DNA from: Halobacteriales archaeon QH_6_64_20
Lineage (GTDB): Archaea; Halobacteriota; Halobacteria; Halobacteriales; Halococcaceae
Direction of reading: 5' to 3'
DNA: 46,256 bases
Assembly (NCBI GenBank): GCA_003021235.1
Contig: PXQR01000151.1
Coordinates: 1 to 46,256 of the forward strand
How positions within the stretch are numbered: position 1 is the first letter of the stretch; each line of letters starts with the position of its first letter. The translations under genes were made by a program, and so were the position numbers. The notes under the pieces are model-generated. The model ran no database searches and was not told the origin of the DNA. It saw only the letters and a program-made list of their open reading frames with translations. This document shows positions 15,804-23,592 of this stretch, one piece after another.

Positions 15804-16390
15804 CAGTTGTTACCTCCTTTCGCGTTGGGTGACTCGCCGTACTTGAGCAGGAAGAAGGCATACCCCAGTGAGACGACCATCGTCAGCATCGTCGCGATCC
15901 CGACGTAGTGAGCCTGGAACGGAACGCCCATCTCCTCGGGGTCGACTTCTTCTTCGCCGCCGCCTTCGCTACCGGAGCCGACCATAATCGTACCCTGCAT
16001 TCCAGCACTCGCGTGTGGCGTGCAGACGTACGGGTTCTCGCCGGCCGACTCGAACGTGTGTTCGTAGGTGAATCCCTCGTCTTCGATCGGCTGGTGGCCC
16101 CAGTCCCCGCTTTCGGGGGCGACGTTGTGCCCGCCCGATTCCCAGACCCACCGAATCGTATCCCCCGGCGAGATCTGGACCTCCGCAGGCTCGAAGACGA
16201 GTTGACCGCCGGGACCGACGGCGACTTCCGTCGTTTGGCCGCCACCGCCGCCTCCGCTCTGATTGCCGGTGGCGTTGCCACCACCGCTCTCGTTGCCGCC
16301 GTCCTGAGCGGCGACGGGGGACGTAGCAGCGGCCGCGCCACCCGCTGCGGCCCCGCCGAGGCGCAGGAAATCCCGCCGTTTCATAGACAT
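15803..16390 (-). CDS. Halocyanin with C-terminal membrane anchor
   Basis: A 195-residue blue copper protein, first gene of the bc operon. It has a Tat signal (KRRDFLRLGGAAAGG) without a lipobox Cys, then a Gly/Asn-rich linker. The plastocyanin domain has His in GGHNVAPES, Cys and His in YVCTPHAS and Met in AGMQG. After an acidic Gly/Glu spacer, a membrane helix (IATMLTMVVSLGYAFFLL) anchors the C-terminus. It could replace cytochrome c1 as the first acceptor from the Rieske centre. A TTTATG box at 16412-16417 lies 22-27 nt upstream of the ATG at 16390; an alternative ATG is at 16384. Confidence 0.92.
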   Translation of the reverse strand: MSMKRRDFLRLGGAAAGGAAAATSPVAAQDGGNESGGGNATGNQSGGGGGGQTTEVAVGPGGQLVFEPAEVQISPGDTIRWVWESGGHNVAPESGDWGHQPIEDEGFTYEHTFESAGENPYVCTPHASAGMQGTIMVGSGSEGGGEEEVDPEEMGVPFQAHYVGIATMLTMVVSLGYAFFLLKYGESPNAKGGNN

Positions 16391-16411
16391 CCGTATTTAG
16401 GACCTGACTCG

Positions 16412-16417
16412 CATAAA
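16412..16417 (-). promoter_or_regulatory. Probable promoter box of the bc operon
   Basis: TTTATG on the minus strand lies 22-27 nt upstream of the first gene of the halocyanin-Rieske-cytochrome b operon. No other such box precedes the closely packed downstream genes, although one could lie in the 143-nt gap at 13536-13678. Confidence 0.4.
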
Positions 16418-16582
16418 CCCACCGAATACCTCACCACGGATCGCCCGACAACGGACACCTATGACCGCTGATTCCCCGCGTCGGGGCGACCGGGAACCGG
16501 TAGCTTCGGAGCCGTCGTGTCGTCTCCGGTTGTCCCGGTCCGACCGTACCGATCGACCCAGTTTTTTGTTCCTCCCGATCGC

Positions 16583-17638
16583 TCAGGTCGCAGAGTCCGA
16601 CTCGTCGTCCGTCTCCATGGATTCGCTCGATCCGTTCGATTCGACCGACTCGATCGGCAGGAAATCGGGCCGCTCGCCGGATTCGAGACCCACCGCCCGC
16701 AGTCGGTTGCGGTATTCTTCCGCGCGGAACCGATCGGACAGCCGGGCGTTCGCGACGACGAGGAAGAGAAAGGCCCCGGCGATCACGAACACCAGTCCGA
16801 CGACCGGGGCGAAGATCGTCTCCACGCCGAGAGCGATCCACGCGACGAACAGCCCAACGCCCGCGAGCAACTGGATCGCGGCGGTGATCTGGAGCATGAA
16901 GTTCCCGAGTTCGCCGCTTCCCTCCGGGACCGCCGAGGGCGCCGGCAGTCCCTCGCCTTCGGGCGGGTCGTCGACCTCGTAGTCGTCCATCGAACACAGC
17001 GCGACCGTCGGCTTCACGTCCCGGAGCACGGTCCCGCGGCCGTCGACGCTCCCGTCGGGGTAGACCATCGCGTACCCCTCGTCGGAGTAGGCCAGGAGGC
17101 GCTCGGGTTCGTTCTCAGCGGGGTCGGGCACGAGACGTTCGATCCGGGCGAAGACCTCCCGGCCGGCGACCCGACCTCTGAGGTCGGCTTCGATCCGATC
17201 GAGGAGCTCCGTGCCGGTGATCCAGGTGTCGGCGTCGAAGACGGCCTCCCACTCCTCGTAGCTCATCTCGGCCATCTCCTCGGGGCCGAAGTCCTCGAAG
17301 TCGTATTCGTCCTCGACCGCCTGCCGAAGCGACTCCAACTCCGCGTCGGCGTCGTCCGTCCCGTCGGCCTCGTTCCTCTCGCCAGCACCGCCGCCATCAC
17401 CGGCGTCCTCGCCGTCGCTTGCCCCTCCCGGTGTCTCCGGGCTCGATCCGTCAGCGTCGGCGTCGTCGACGCCGGACCGGGAATCCGGATCGACTTCGGA
17501 ACGTATCGTCGTGTCGGCGTTACCGTTCCTGCCGGTGTCGTCGTCCCTTCCTTCGCGCTCGTGACCGTTCTCGCCGTCGGTCGCCTCCGACGACGCTGTC
17601 GCCGTATCGTCGGACGACGCGGATCGTCGGTCGGTCAT
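16583..17638 (-). CDS. Acidic protein with two membrane helices near the bc operon (DUF7319-like)
   Basis: A 351-residue protein. The first ~100 residues are low-complexity Asp/Glu/Gly/Ser/Ala and probably disordered. A globular region follows (about 100-220; EDEYDFEDFGPEEMAEMSYEEW, given here in part, is its acidic start), with a segment resembling a small ligand or scaffold domain that I cannot assign. Two membrane helices lie near residues 255-305 (LQITAAIQLLAGVGLFVAW and VVGLVFVIAGAFLFLVV), then an acidic tail. I recall the family as DUF7319. It is about 190 nt upstream of the bc operon on the same strand and divergent from the next gene. Confidence 0.75.
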   Translation of the reverse strand: MTDRRSASSDDTATASSEATDGENGHEREGRDDDTGRNGNADTTIRSEVDPDSRSGVDDADADGSSPETPGGASDGEDAGDGGGAGERNEADGTDDADAELESLRQAVEDEYDFEDFGPEEMAEMSYEEWEAVFDADTWITGTELLDRIEADLRGRVAGREVFARIERLVPDPAENEPERLLAYSDEGYAMVYPDGSVDGRGTVLRDVKPTVALCSMDDYEVDDPPEGEGLPAPSAVPEGSGELGNFMLQITAAIQLLAGVGLFVAWIALGVETIFAPVVGLVFVIAGAFLFLVVANARLSDRFRAEEYRNRLRAVGLESGERPDFLPIESVESNGSSESMETDDESDSAT

Positions 17639-17779
17639 TGCCTACTGAAGGGGCACGGGACGGTATACGACTTCCGACGGCGACACGCCCGGCGGTCGAA
17701 ATCGACTCTATCGCGCTCCCGGCGCCGGGTTTCGTCCCCGTTTCGCTACCCTTTAGCGTCGCGCGAAGGTAGTCATTAC

Positions 17780-18280
17780 ATGGTATTTCTCGGGGAGACG
17801 GCCATCGCGACGGTCGCGGTGCTTTCCGTGACCGCTAGTTTCCCCTTCTATCTCTACGGCGCATGGATCGTCATCGAGAACGACCCGGTCACCTGGGGCG
17901 TGCTCACGCGCCATCTCAAATTCATCCTCACCGGGCTCGCGCTCACGACGGTCCCGATTCTGACCTGGATGGGGCCTAGACTGTTCCAGCAGTTGAGCGG
18001 GGCCGCCGCGCTGCATGCCTTCCTCGGCCTCCAGGCATACGCGATGCTCGCCTTCGCGCTCACCGGAATCGTCCGTATCTTCCTCGCGAAGCGCCGCCAC
18101 GACCTCTACAACGACTACGATCCCGACGTCCTCCTCTCGGAGATCGGCTCGGAGAACATGGCCTTCTGGCGTCGACGACTTCGTATCGGCGTCTTCGGGT
18201 ACGTGCTCTTCTGGATCCTCGCGTACGTCGTCGGGCTCGCTCGTTACGCCATCAAGTACCAGCCGCTCGGCTCTCTCTGA
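17780..18280 (+). CDS. Four-helix membrane protein divergent from the bc locus (DUF7321-like)
   Basis: A 166-residue membrane protein with four helices (IATVAVLSVTASFPFYLY, FILTGLALTTVPILTW, FLGLQAYAMLAFALTGIV and IGVFGYVLFWILAYVVG). Several His residues lie at helix ends (HLKFILTG and ALHAFLGLQAY), so a heme or metal site is conceivable but not shown. I recall it as DUF7321. The ATG at 17780 follows a TTTAGC box by about 28 nt. The long upstream extension in this frame is non-coding. It is a candidate accessory protein of the respiratory complex. Confidence 0.75.
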   Translation: MVFLGETAIATVAVLSVTASFPFYLYGAWIVIENDPVTWGVLTRHLKFILTGLALTTVPILTWMGPRLFQQLSGAAALHAFLGLQAYAMLAFALTGIVRIFLAKRRHDLYNDYDPDVLLSEIGSENMAFWRRRLRIGVFGYVLFWILAYVVGLARYAIKYQPLGSL

Positions 18281-18631
18281 GACGAACGATACTACGAACC
18301 GAACCTGAGCGCGCTTCCTCGACCGCACCCTGCCCGTTTAGCATTGCATACTCCGGCGGTCGCTCCTCGGATGACGTCGGCATCGCGGTGAGTGAGAGTG
18401 CATCCGCGAGCGGTTCTTCGTGACTGAGCGAATCGGAGGCGAGCGAAGGAGCGGCGTTTTTGATGCAATGGTCGTCCCCGTTCGCTCGCTTCGCTCACTC
18501 ATCTTCGATCCCTCGCTACTCTCGTTCGTTCCCTGCGGTCACTCACGAGAACAGACTTTTGCTCGTCAGGTCTCCTCGCTCGTCGGATGCGCCGACTCGC
18601 TGTGGGAACCACTCCTCGCAAAAAAGGTGCG
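18281..18631. other. Intergenic region with hairpin-prone haloarchaeal repeats
   Basis: No credible gene. The segment from about 18420 is built of short mutually complementary GAGCGA and TCGCTC words (for example CGCTCGCTTCGCTCACTC at 18483-18500) and contains the second copy of the 34-nt dispersed repeat. It ends at the stop codon of the endonuclease III gene. The style resembles the hairpin array at 1-410. Confidence 0.6.
18519..18552. repeat. Dispersed 34-nt repeat, copy 2
   Basis: Matches 373-406 at 29 of 34 positions with no gap. Differences fall at repeat positions 11, 15, 17, 19 and 23; both ends are identical. Confidence 0.6.
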
Positions 18632-19315
18632 TTACCACGACTCCCCGCTCGCGAGGTCGATATCGTGATCGAGTTTCGAGGACGGGCAGACGTCCTCGAG
18701 GACGCACTCGCCGCAGTCGGGACTGCGTGCGGTACACGTCGCCCGTCCGTGAGCGATGCACAGGCGGGTGTACTCGCGCCAGCGATCGCGGGCCACGACA
18801 TCCATCAGGTCTGCCTCGATCGATTCGGGATATCGCTCGTCGGTGAGACCCAACCGACGCGAGAGCCGCCGCACGTGGGTGTCGACGACGATCCCTTCGA
18901 CCACGTCATGACCGTGTTGAAGCACGACGTTCGCGGTTTTACGACCGACTCCCGGCAGGTCGGTGAGCGCACTCATGGAATCGGGAACCTCGCCGTCGTG
19001 TTCGTCGACGATCCTCCGGGCCGCCCCGCGAACGTAGCGGGCTTTGTTATTATAGTAGGTGATCGAGCTCAACTGCTCGGCGAGGGTCTCCTGGTCGGCT
19101 TCCGCGAACTCGGCGGGCGTGGAGTAGGTCTCGAAGAGGTCGGCGGTGACGCTATTGACCCGCTGGTCGGTACACTGTGCGGAGAGGATCACTGCGACGA
19201 GCAACTCGAAGCGGTTCGAGAAGCGAAGCGAGATCGCCGCGTCGGGGTAGGCCTCCGCCAGCCGATCGAGCACTCTCGTAGCCTGCGTGTCGCGTGCATC
19301 GAGGGGATCGCCCAT
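18632..19315 (-). CDS. nth: Endonuclease III (DNA glycosylase/AP lyase)
   Basis: A 227-residue base-excision repair enzyme that removes oxidised pyrimidines and nicks the abasic site. The helix-hairpin-helix motif LPGVGRKTANVVL carries the catalytic Lys, followed by the catalytic Asp in VDTHVRRLSRRLGL. The 4Fe-4S loop near the C-terminus has the exact Cys-x6-Cys-x2-Cys-x5-Cys spacing (CTARSPDCGECVLEDVC). The ATG at 19315 is chosen over 19330 because the second Met is the conventional position; the difference is 5 residues. It stands alone, convergent with nothing close by. Confidence 0.95.
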   Translation of the reverse strand: MGDPLDARDTQATRVLDRLAEAYPDAAISLRFSNRFELLVAVILSAQCTDQRVNSVTADLFETYSTPAEFAEADQETLAEQLSSITYYNNKARYVRGAARRIVDEHDGEVPDSMSALTDLPGVGRKTANVVLQHGHDVVEGIVVDTHVRRLSRRLGLTDERYPESIEADLMDVVARDRWREYTRLCIAHGRATCTARSPDCGECVLEDVCPSSKLDHDIDLASGESW

Positions 19316-19456
19316 GCCTGCCGGTCGCACGCAGGAACGTTAGTGCTGTTCGGTCCCGTTCGTGAGGTCCCCGATCGTCGGCGAGGACCGTAGCATGGTC
19401 CCGGACGAGCGTACCTACATCAATGTACTGCTTGACTCACGATTCGTTTCAATAGG

Positions 19457-19463
19457 TTAATAA
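19457..19463 (+). promoter_or_regulatory. TATA box of the lipoprotein gene
   Basis: TTAATAA lies 24-30 nt before the GTG at 19487. This supports that codon as the start of a leaderless message. Confidence 0.5.
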
Positions 19464-19486
19464 CTACTCACGGTCCCGTAGCGGGT

Positions 19487-20254
19487 GTGCAGTACGACCG
19501 CCGAACGATCCTGAGAGGCGCTACGATCGGGCTTTTGGGAGCCGGTGCGGGCTGTCTCGATAGCGTCGGAGGGACGAGCGAGGGAGCGAACGCGCCGTCG
19601 ACCGCCGCCGAGACCCGAACGACGATCGGGACGGAGGCTGGAGGAACCGAAGTCGGAACCGGGACTGAGACCGGGACCGAAACCACGACGGCGGACCCCT
19701 CGACGACGGCCGCACCCGAATCCGACACGACGACCGCGACGGAGACCGGGACGGAAGGCGCACCCACGAGTTCCGACGGTACGTCGTCCGCGTCAGAGGC
19801 GTCGACCGCGACGCCGACCTGCGAGAGCGGGTTGCGACGCCTCGAAATCGACTTCCCGGCGAACTACGAACTGGCCTACCGCGAGGGGTTCGACTTCGAG
19901 TTGACCGCCGACCCAGGAACCGTCGCGGTCGGCGACGATCTCGCGATCGAGTTGCGAAACACGGCCGACGAACCACGAACGACCGGCCCGAAGGAGAGAT
20001 ACGCGATCGAGCGAGCGGTCGAGGACGGCTGGCGTCACGTCCTCCAGGTCCCGGAGGGGTACACCCCGCCCGACGGACAGGTCGTCCACCGGCCCGGCGA
20101 GGGGTTCACCTGGCGCTTCCCGGCGAACGCCGAGGGGTTCTCGGCGGAGCCGTACACGGTCTGTGAACCGCTCCAGTCCGGCGAGTATCACTTCACGTAC
20201 TGGGGTTTTCCCGACGCGAGGCGCGGGCTCACGATCGAGTTCGAGATCGAGTGA
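19487..20254 (+). CDS. Tat lipoprotein with Ig-like C-terminal domain
   Basis: A 255-residue secreted protein of unknown function, starting with GTG. Residues 5-23 form a Tat signal with lipobox (DRRTILRGATIGLLGAGAGC). A long Thr/Glu/Ser/Ala linker reaches about residue 108. The C-terminal ~145 residues look like a beta-sandwich: VAVGDDLAIELRNTADEPRTTGPKE (cited in part), then GWRHVLQVPEGYTPPDG, GEGFTWRFP and GEYHFTYWGFPDARRG. It resembles Ig-like or proteinase-inhibitor-like domains of bacterial lipoproteins. Two Cys residues (TCESG and TVCEP) could form a disulfide. It has no operon partner. Confidence 0.8.
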   Translation: MQYDRRTILRGATIGLLGAGAGCLDSVGGTSEGANAPSTAAETRTTIGTEAGGTEVGTGTETGTETTTADPSTTAAPESDTTTATETGTEGAPTSSDGTSSASEASTATPTCESGLRRLEIDFPANYELAYREGFDFELTADPGTVAVGDDLAIELRNTADEPRTTGPKERYAIERAVEDGWRHVLQVPEGYTPPDGQVVHRPGEGFTWRFPANAEGFSAEPYTVCEPLQSGEYHFTYWGFPDARRGLTIEFEIE

Positions 20255-20425
20255 CCGACCGACAGTTAAGCGAATAGCGAACTCGCCGTACTCGAGTCTC
20301 CGTCGGTGTGAGCGTCGATATCGGTGACGGTCGTTTCGATCGATCGCCATCGCGGAGCCGACGAAGCCACGAGCCGGGAGCATCGACACGGACGCGAAAA
20401 CACCGATGATTCGAAACGGATAGCG

Positions 20426-20704
20426 TCAGAAGTCGATACCGCACCAGTAAAACCGGGTGTCGTCGCCGTTCGCGACGACCTCGACGTAGCCGTTATACGT
20501 CACGCCGTCGGTCGTTGTTGCGATAATGCCGTACCCGGCACCGTCGCTCGCACGCCCGTCGATCGGTGTCCCATCGAACGAGTCGCGTGGCGCTTCGAAC
20601 ACCAGCGACTCGTTCGACGGCGTCACCGACCGAACGGTGACGCCCGAAAGCGAGAGGCGAACGTCTCCACCCGGCTCGATGAGCGTTATCCGATCGATCT
20701 CCAT
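20426..20704 (-). CDS. Small haloarchaeal protein of unknown function
   Basis: A 92-residue acidic protein with no motif I recognise. It is predicted to be mostly beta-strand (VRLSLSGVTVRSV, ESLVFEAP and YNGYVEVVANGD) and ends RFYWCGIDF. It has no signal peptide or membrane segment. A good TTATAT box (20728-20733) 24-29 nt before the ATG supports a real leaderless gene. Confidence 0.65.
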   Translation of the reverse strand: MEIDRITLIEPGGDVRLSLSGVTVRSVTPSNESLVFEAPRDSFDGTPIDGRASDGAGYGIIATTTDGVTYNGYVEVVANGDDTRFYWCGIDF

Positions 20705-20727
20705 TACTCGTTAATGCACCATTAGGC

Positions 20728-20733
20728 ATATAA
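20728..20733 (-). promoter_or_regulatory. TATA box of the 92-residue protein gene
   Basis: TTATAT on the minus strand lies 24-29 nt before the ATG at 20704. Confidence 0.55.
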
Positions 20734-20886
20734 TTCTTGTCCGTATCTACGGTGAAATATCACGAAGTTACGACCCAGACGCCATCGTATACTTACCTAT
20801 ACTGTTTCGAACGCGGGGTAAAGAGTCCGATCAGCGGAGGTGATCGGTGCTCGGCCCACGCGCGACAATCGGGCGTCGGAGTCGGA

Positions 20887-20989
20887 TAGTCCCGGGCGGA
20901 TTCGAACCGCCGTCAACGGCTGTCTTCCGCGATAGGGAGACCCGATCGCGTCCAAAGGCCGTTATGATTGGCCGCTACACCACGGGACT
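20887..20989 (-). tRNA. tRNA-Gln (UUG) with a 30-nt intron
   Basis: The acceptor stem pairs AGTCCCG (20989-20983) with CGGGACT (20894-20888), followed by discriminator A at 20887; CCA is not encoded. The T arm GGCGG-TTCGAAT-CCGCC is perfect. The anticodon stem ACGGC/GCCGT encloses loop CTTTGG+A, giving anticodon TTG at 20955-20953. A 30-nt intron interrupts the loop after position 37. The spliced RNA is 73 nt. An intron in this tRNA is known from Haloferax volcanii. It lies about 150 nt downstream of the regulator gene on the same strand. Confidence 0.93.
20922..20951 (-). other. tRNA-Gln intron with bulge-helix-bulge splice motif
   Basis: The splice sites fit the archaeal bulge-helix-bulge rule. 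A 4-bp helix CTTT/GAAG separates 3-nt bulges GGA (5' site, cut GG|A) and ACA (3' site, cut AC|A). The intron also forms its own hairpin, CGCGAT paired with ATCGCG around an 11-nt loop. The ends are fixed to within one nucleotide. Confidence 0.85.
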
Positions 20990-21142
20990 GCTTTCGTTAC
21001 GCTCGATCGGTCCGCACGCATCGGAAACGTGTCGTGTTCTTCCGGCGTCACGGACTTCATCCCGTATCAGCGCCGAGAGACACTTGAACGCTTCGAGTAC
21101 CGGGACGGAACCCCTTCGTTCGTCGCTGAGCGACGGCTCCTC

Positions 21143-21574
21143 TCAGTCGGCCGATCCGGGAACACCGTCGAGCAACGCACAGACGTCCTCGTCGGGCGCG
21201 AAACAGTCCGGACACTGTGGCTCGCGGTCGATGATCGTATCGAGACGCTCGGCGACCGTTTCGTCGATCACGCTCTCCAACTGAGTGGCCTCGGCGCGGA
21301 AGTCGTCGACTTCGAGTACTTGTACCAGAAAGCGCTCGATGATACAGTACGTCTGGAGCGACTCGCGGGCACGCTCGGTACCCTCATCGGTCAGCGTCGC
21401 GCCCTGGTACTTCTCGTGATCGACGAGGCCCCGAGATTCGAGTTTCCCGATCATCTCGTTGGCCGACGCCGGGCTCACGTCGAGGCGCTCGGCTAGTTTC
21501 CCGGTCGCCGCGGCGTTACCGTTCAGCTTCTCGACGAGGTAGATCGCTTTGAGGTACTGGTCGGCAGTGTTCAC
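21143..21574 (-). CDS. DtxR/SirR family metal-dependent regulator
   Basis: A 143-residue metalloregulator. The DNA-binding winged helix is MNTADQYLKAIYLVE then AERLDVSPASANEMIGKL and a wing HEKYQGATLTDEG. The dimerisation and metal-binding half follows, with Cys and Glu in TYCIIERFLVQVLEV and a C-terminal Cys cluster CPDCFAPDEDVC. It has no SH3-like third domain, as in shorter archaeal SirR proteins. The GTG at 21574 is chosen because GGAGG lies 8 nt upstream; another GTG at 21583 and a distant Met are less likely. It sits 55 nt after the ferritin-like gene and probably controls iron genes, perhaps its own operon. Confidence 0.9.
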   Translation of the reverse strand: MNTADQYLKAIYLVEKLNGNAAATGKLAERLDVSPASANEMIGKLESRGLVDHEKYQGATLTDEGTERARESLQTYCIIERFLVQVLEVDDFRAEATQLESVIDETVAERLDTIIDREPQCPDCFAPDEDVCALLDGVPGSAD

Positions 21575-21629
21575 CTGAGACACCTCCGGTGTCGAACGTG
21601 AGCAGCGAACGATTCCGTTGTGATCGTGT

Positions 21630-22106
21630 TCATTGTCGCTCCATGAGTCGAGTGACGTCCTCGACGCCCTCGGCTTCCTCCTCGCGTATCTCGTACAACA
21701 CGTCGAGCAGTCGCCCGCGGTTGACACTGAACTCGACCTCGGAGGACTCGATCGCGTCGATCAGATCGTCGTAGAACTTATAGGCGGTTTCCTCGTTGCA
21801 CAGCTGGTCGTAGAGCACGTCGTCGAACTCGTCGTCGGCCTCGTAGCGATCGGTAACGAGCGCCTGGATGCGATCGAACGGGACGCTGTCGGCGTCGAGC
21901 ACGTCGATCAGCGCGGTGAGACGCTCGCGGTGTATCGACGACTCCTCGGCGGCTTCTTCGAGCAACGCCTCGGTATCGGTGTCGAGGTCCGACAGCGTAC
22001 TGGAGTGTTCGTACGCCCGGGCTTCGACCACCTCTTCGAGCACGACGCCGATTTGTAGCAATCGCACTAACTGACCGTCCGAGACGACTCGATGGCTCAG
22101 GCTCAC
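21630..22106 (-). CDS. Ferritin-like helical protein
   Basis: A 158-residue, wholly helical acidic protein. Carboxylate and His residues are spaced as in the ferritin-like superfamily: LEEVVEARAYEH, EEAAEESSIHRERL, NEETAYKFYDDLIDAIE and LYEIREEEAEG. This suggests a di-metal four-helix bundle, but the ligands cannot be assigned with certainty. The start is GTG at 22106, with a strong GGAGGTGA Shine-Dalgarno just upstream. It stands between sufD and the SirR-type regulator on one strand, so a role in iron handling is a reasonable inference. Confidence 0.7.
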   Translation of the reverse strand: MSLSHRVVSDGQLVRLLQIGVVLEEVVEARAYEHSSTLSDLDTDTEALLEEAAEESSIHRERLTALIDVLDADSVPFDRIQALVTDRYEADDEFDDVLYDQLCNEETAYKFYDDLIDAIESSEVEFSVNRGRLLDVLYEIREEEAEGVEDVTRLMERQ

Positions 22107-22223
22107 CCGCTCACCTCCGGAATACCACGCGAAACTCCGACGCGATCCGGACGTGGCTCCGGAGTCGAGCGCGTGCCGGGAACCGTAACCCTGCTCATGA
22201 TACGAATACTGCCGGCCGGCGAC

Positions 22224-23483
22224 TTAAGCCGTTCCCCGCTCGGAGTCTTCGGGTAGGGGCGTCACCGGTACCGGGCCTTCGAGGCGCTCGCGAATCAGCC
22301 CCTGGATGTCGTCGCTGAACTCCGTAACGGCGACCTCCGAAAGCACCGGGACGAAAAAGCCCTCGACGAGCATGTTCTTCGCCCGACGGGTATCGACCCC
22401 GCGGGAAGTCATATAGAACAGATCCCCCTGATCGACCTGGCCGACGGTCGCGGCGTGGCTCGCCTCGGTGTCGTGGTTGTTGATGATGAGCTTCGGCGAG
22501 GCGTCGGCTTCCGATTCGTCAGACAGCATCAGGGTGTTCTCGCGCTGGTAGGAGTTCGTGCTCCAGGCCTCCCGGCCGACGTGTTGCACCCCCTCGTAGA
22601 CCGAGCGGGCTACGTCGTCGAGCACACCTCGGGTGACGAGGTCCGCGGTGGTGTGCTCGGCCTCGTGGCGCACCCGCGAGGCGATGTCGAAGTGCTGGTC
22701 ATTGTGGCCGAAGAAGGCCCCGACGATCTTCGTCTCCGAGCCCTCGCCGGTCAGCGACATCTCGACCGAGGACTTGGTGAGTCGTGACCCGATGTTGCCC
22801 TCGATCCAGTCGATCGTCCCGTATGTGTCGGCCGTCCCGCGCTTGAGCGAGTAGTGATAGGTCTCCTCCGAGAGGTTCTGCAGCGATCCGTACTGGACAT
22901 TGGAGTTCTCGCCGGCGACGATCTCGACGAGCCCCGAGTAGTAGCGCTCGCCGTCGACTTCCTCGCCGCTCTCCTGGCGTTCGAGGATCGTGATCGAACT
23001 CGACTCCTCTGCGATCACGAGGGTGTAGTTGAACAGCGACCGGGAGTTCATCTCGGTGCGGATCGTCACGTCCTCGGCGGCGACGCCCTTGGGCACATAG
23101 ATCACCGTTCCCGTCGAGAAGAGCGCGGTCGAGAGCGCCGTCAGGTAGTTCTCGCCGGGGTCGATGACGCTCCCGAAGTACTCTTCGAGGAAGTCCTCGC
23201 GTTCGGCGATCGCCTCCGCCATCGGGAGGACTTCGATTTCGTCGGGTCCGACCTGGTCCTTGCTCTCGGCGGCGGTGAGCGGATCGACGAACCCCTCGAA
23301 ATCGAGGTCGTAGAGGTTCGTCCAGTCCCGGCCGGGCGTCCGGATGACGTCGGGCATCTCTAACTCCGAGAGCGCTTCGAGCGCCTCCAAACGCGTCTCT
23401 AACAGCCACTCGGGTTCGTCGAGTCCCGTCGAGATTTCCCGTACCTGTTCTTCCGTGATGTTCGTGTGTACTCGTGTACTCAT
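22224..23483 (-). CDS. sufD: Fe-S cluster assembly protein SufD
   Basis: A 419-residue beta-helix scaffold subunit of the SufBCD complex, which builds and transfers Fe-S clusters. The central right-handed helix repeats and the C-terminal block NHDTEASHAATVGQVDQGDLFY, of which TEASHAATVG is the core signature, are typical. That block continues to SRGVDTRRAKNMLVEGF. It follows sufB by about 110 nt. The N-terminal region (EEQVREISTGLDEPEWLLETR) parallels that of SufB, consistent with the two being paralogues. The length is normal. Confidence 0.93.
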   Translation of the reverse strand: MSTRVHTNITEEQVREISTGLDEPEWLLETRLEALEALSELEMPDVIRTPGRDWTNLYDLDFEGFVDPLTAAESKDQVGPDEIEVLPMAEAIAEREDFLEEYFGSVIDPGENYLTALSTALFSTGTVIYVPKGVAAEDVTIRTEMNSRSLFNYTLVIAEESSSITILERQESGEEVDGERYYSGLVEIVAGENSNVQYGSLQNLSEETYHYSLKRGTADTYGTIDWIEGNIGSRLTKSSVEMSLTGEGSETKIVGAFFGHNDQHFDIASRVRHEAEHTTADLVTRGVLDDVARSVYEGVQHVGREAWSTNSYQRENTLMLSDESEADASPKLIINNHDTEASHAATVGQVDQGDLFYMTSRGVDTRRAKNMLVEGFFVPVLSEVAVTEFSDDIQGLIRERLEGPVPVTPLPEDSERGTA

Positions 23484-23592
23484 CTGTCGGTATGTTTTCC
23501 TATAGTTCCAGTAAGGTGGATGCTTCGATCGATACCGGATACCGTACTGGTGTGCCGCGAAGAAATCCGTGTTCGAGGAAGCGAGACCGGAC

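Noticed and set aside
22107..22223. Operator for the DtxR/SirR regulator
   Set aside because: I looked for a 19-nt interrupted palindrome of DtxR type upstream of the ferritin-like gene and saw none convincing.
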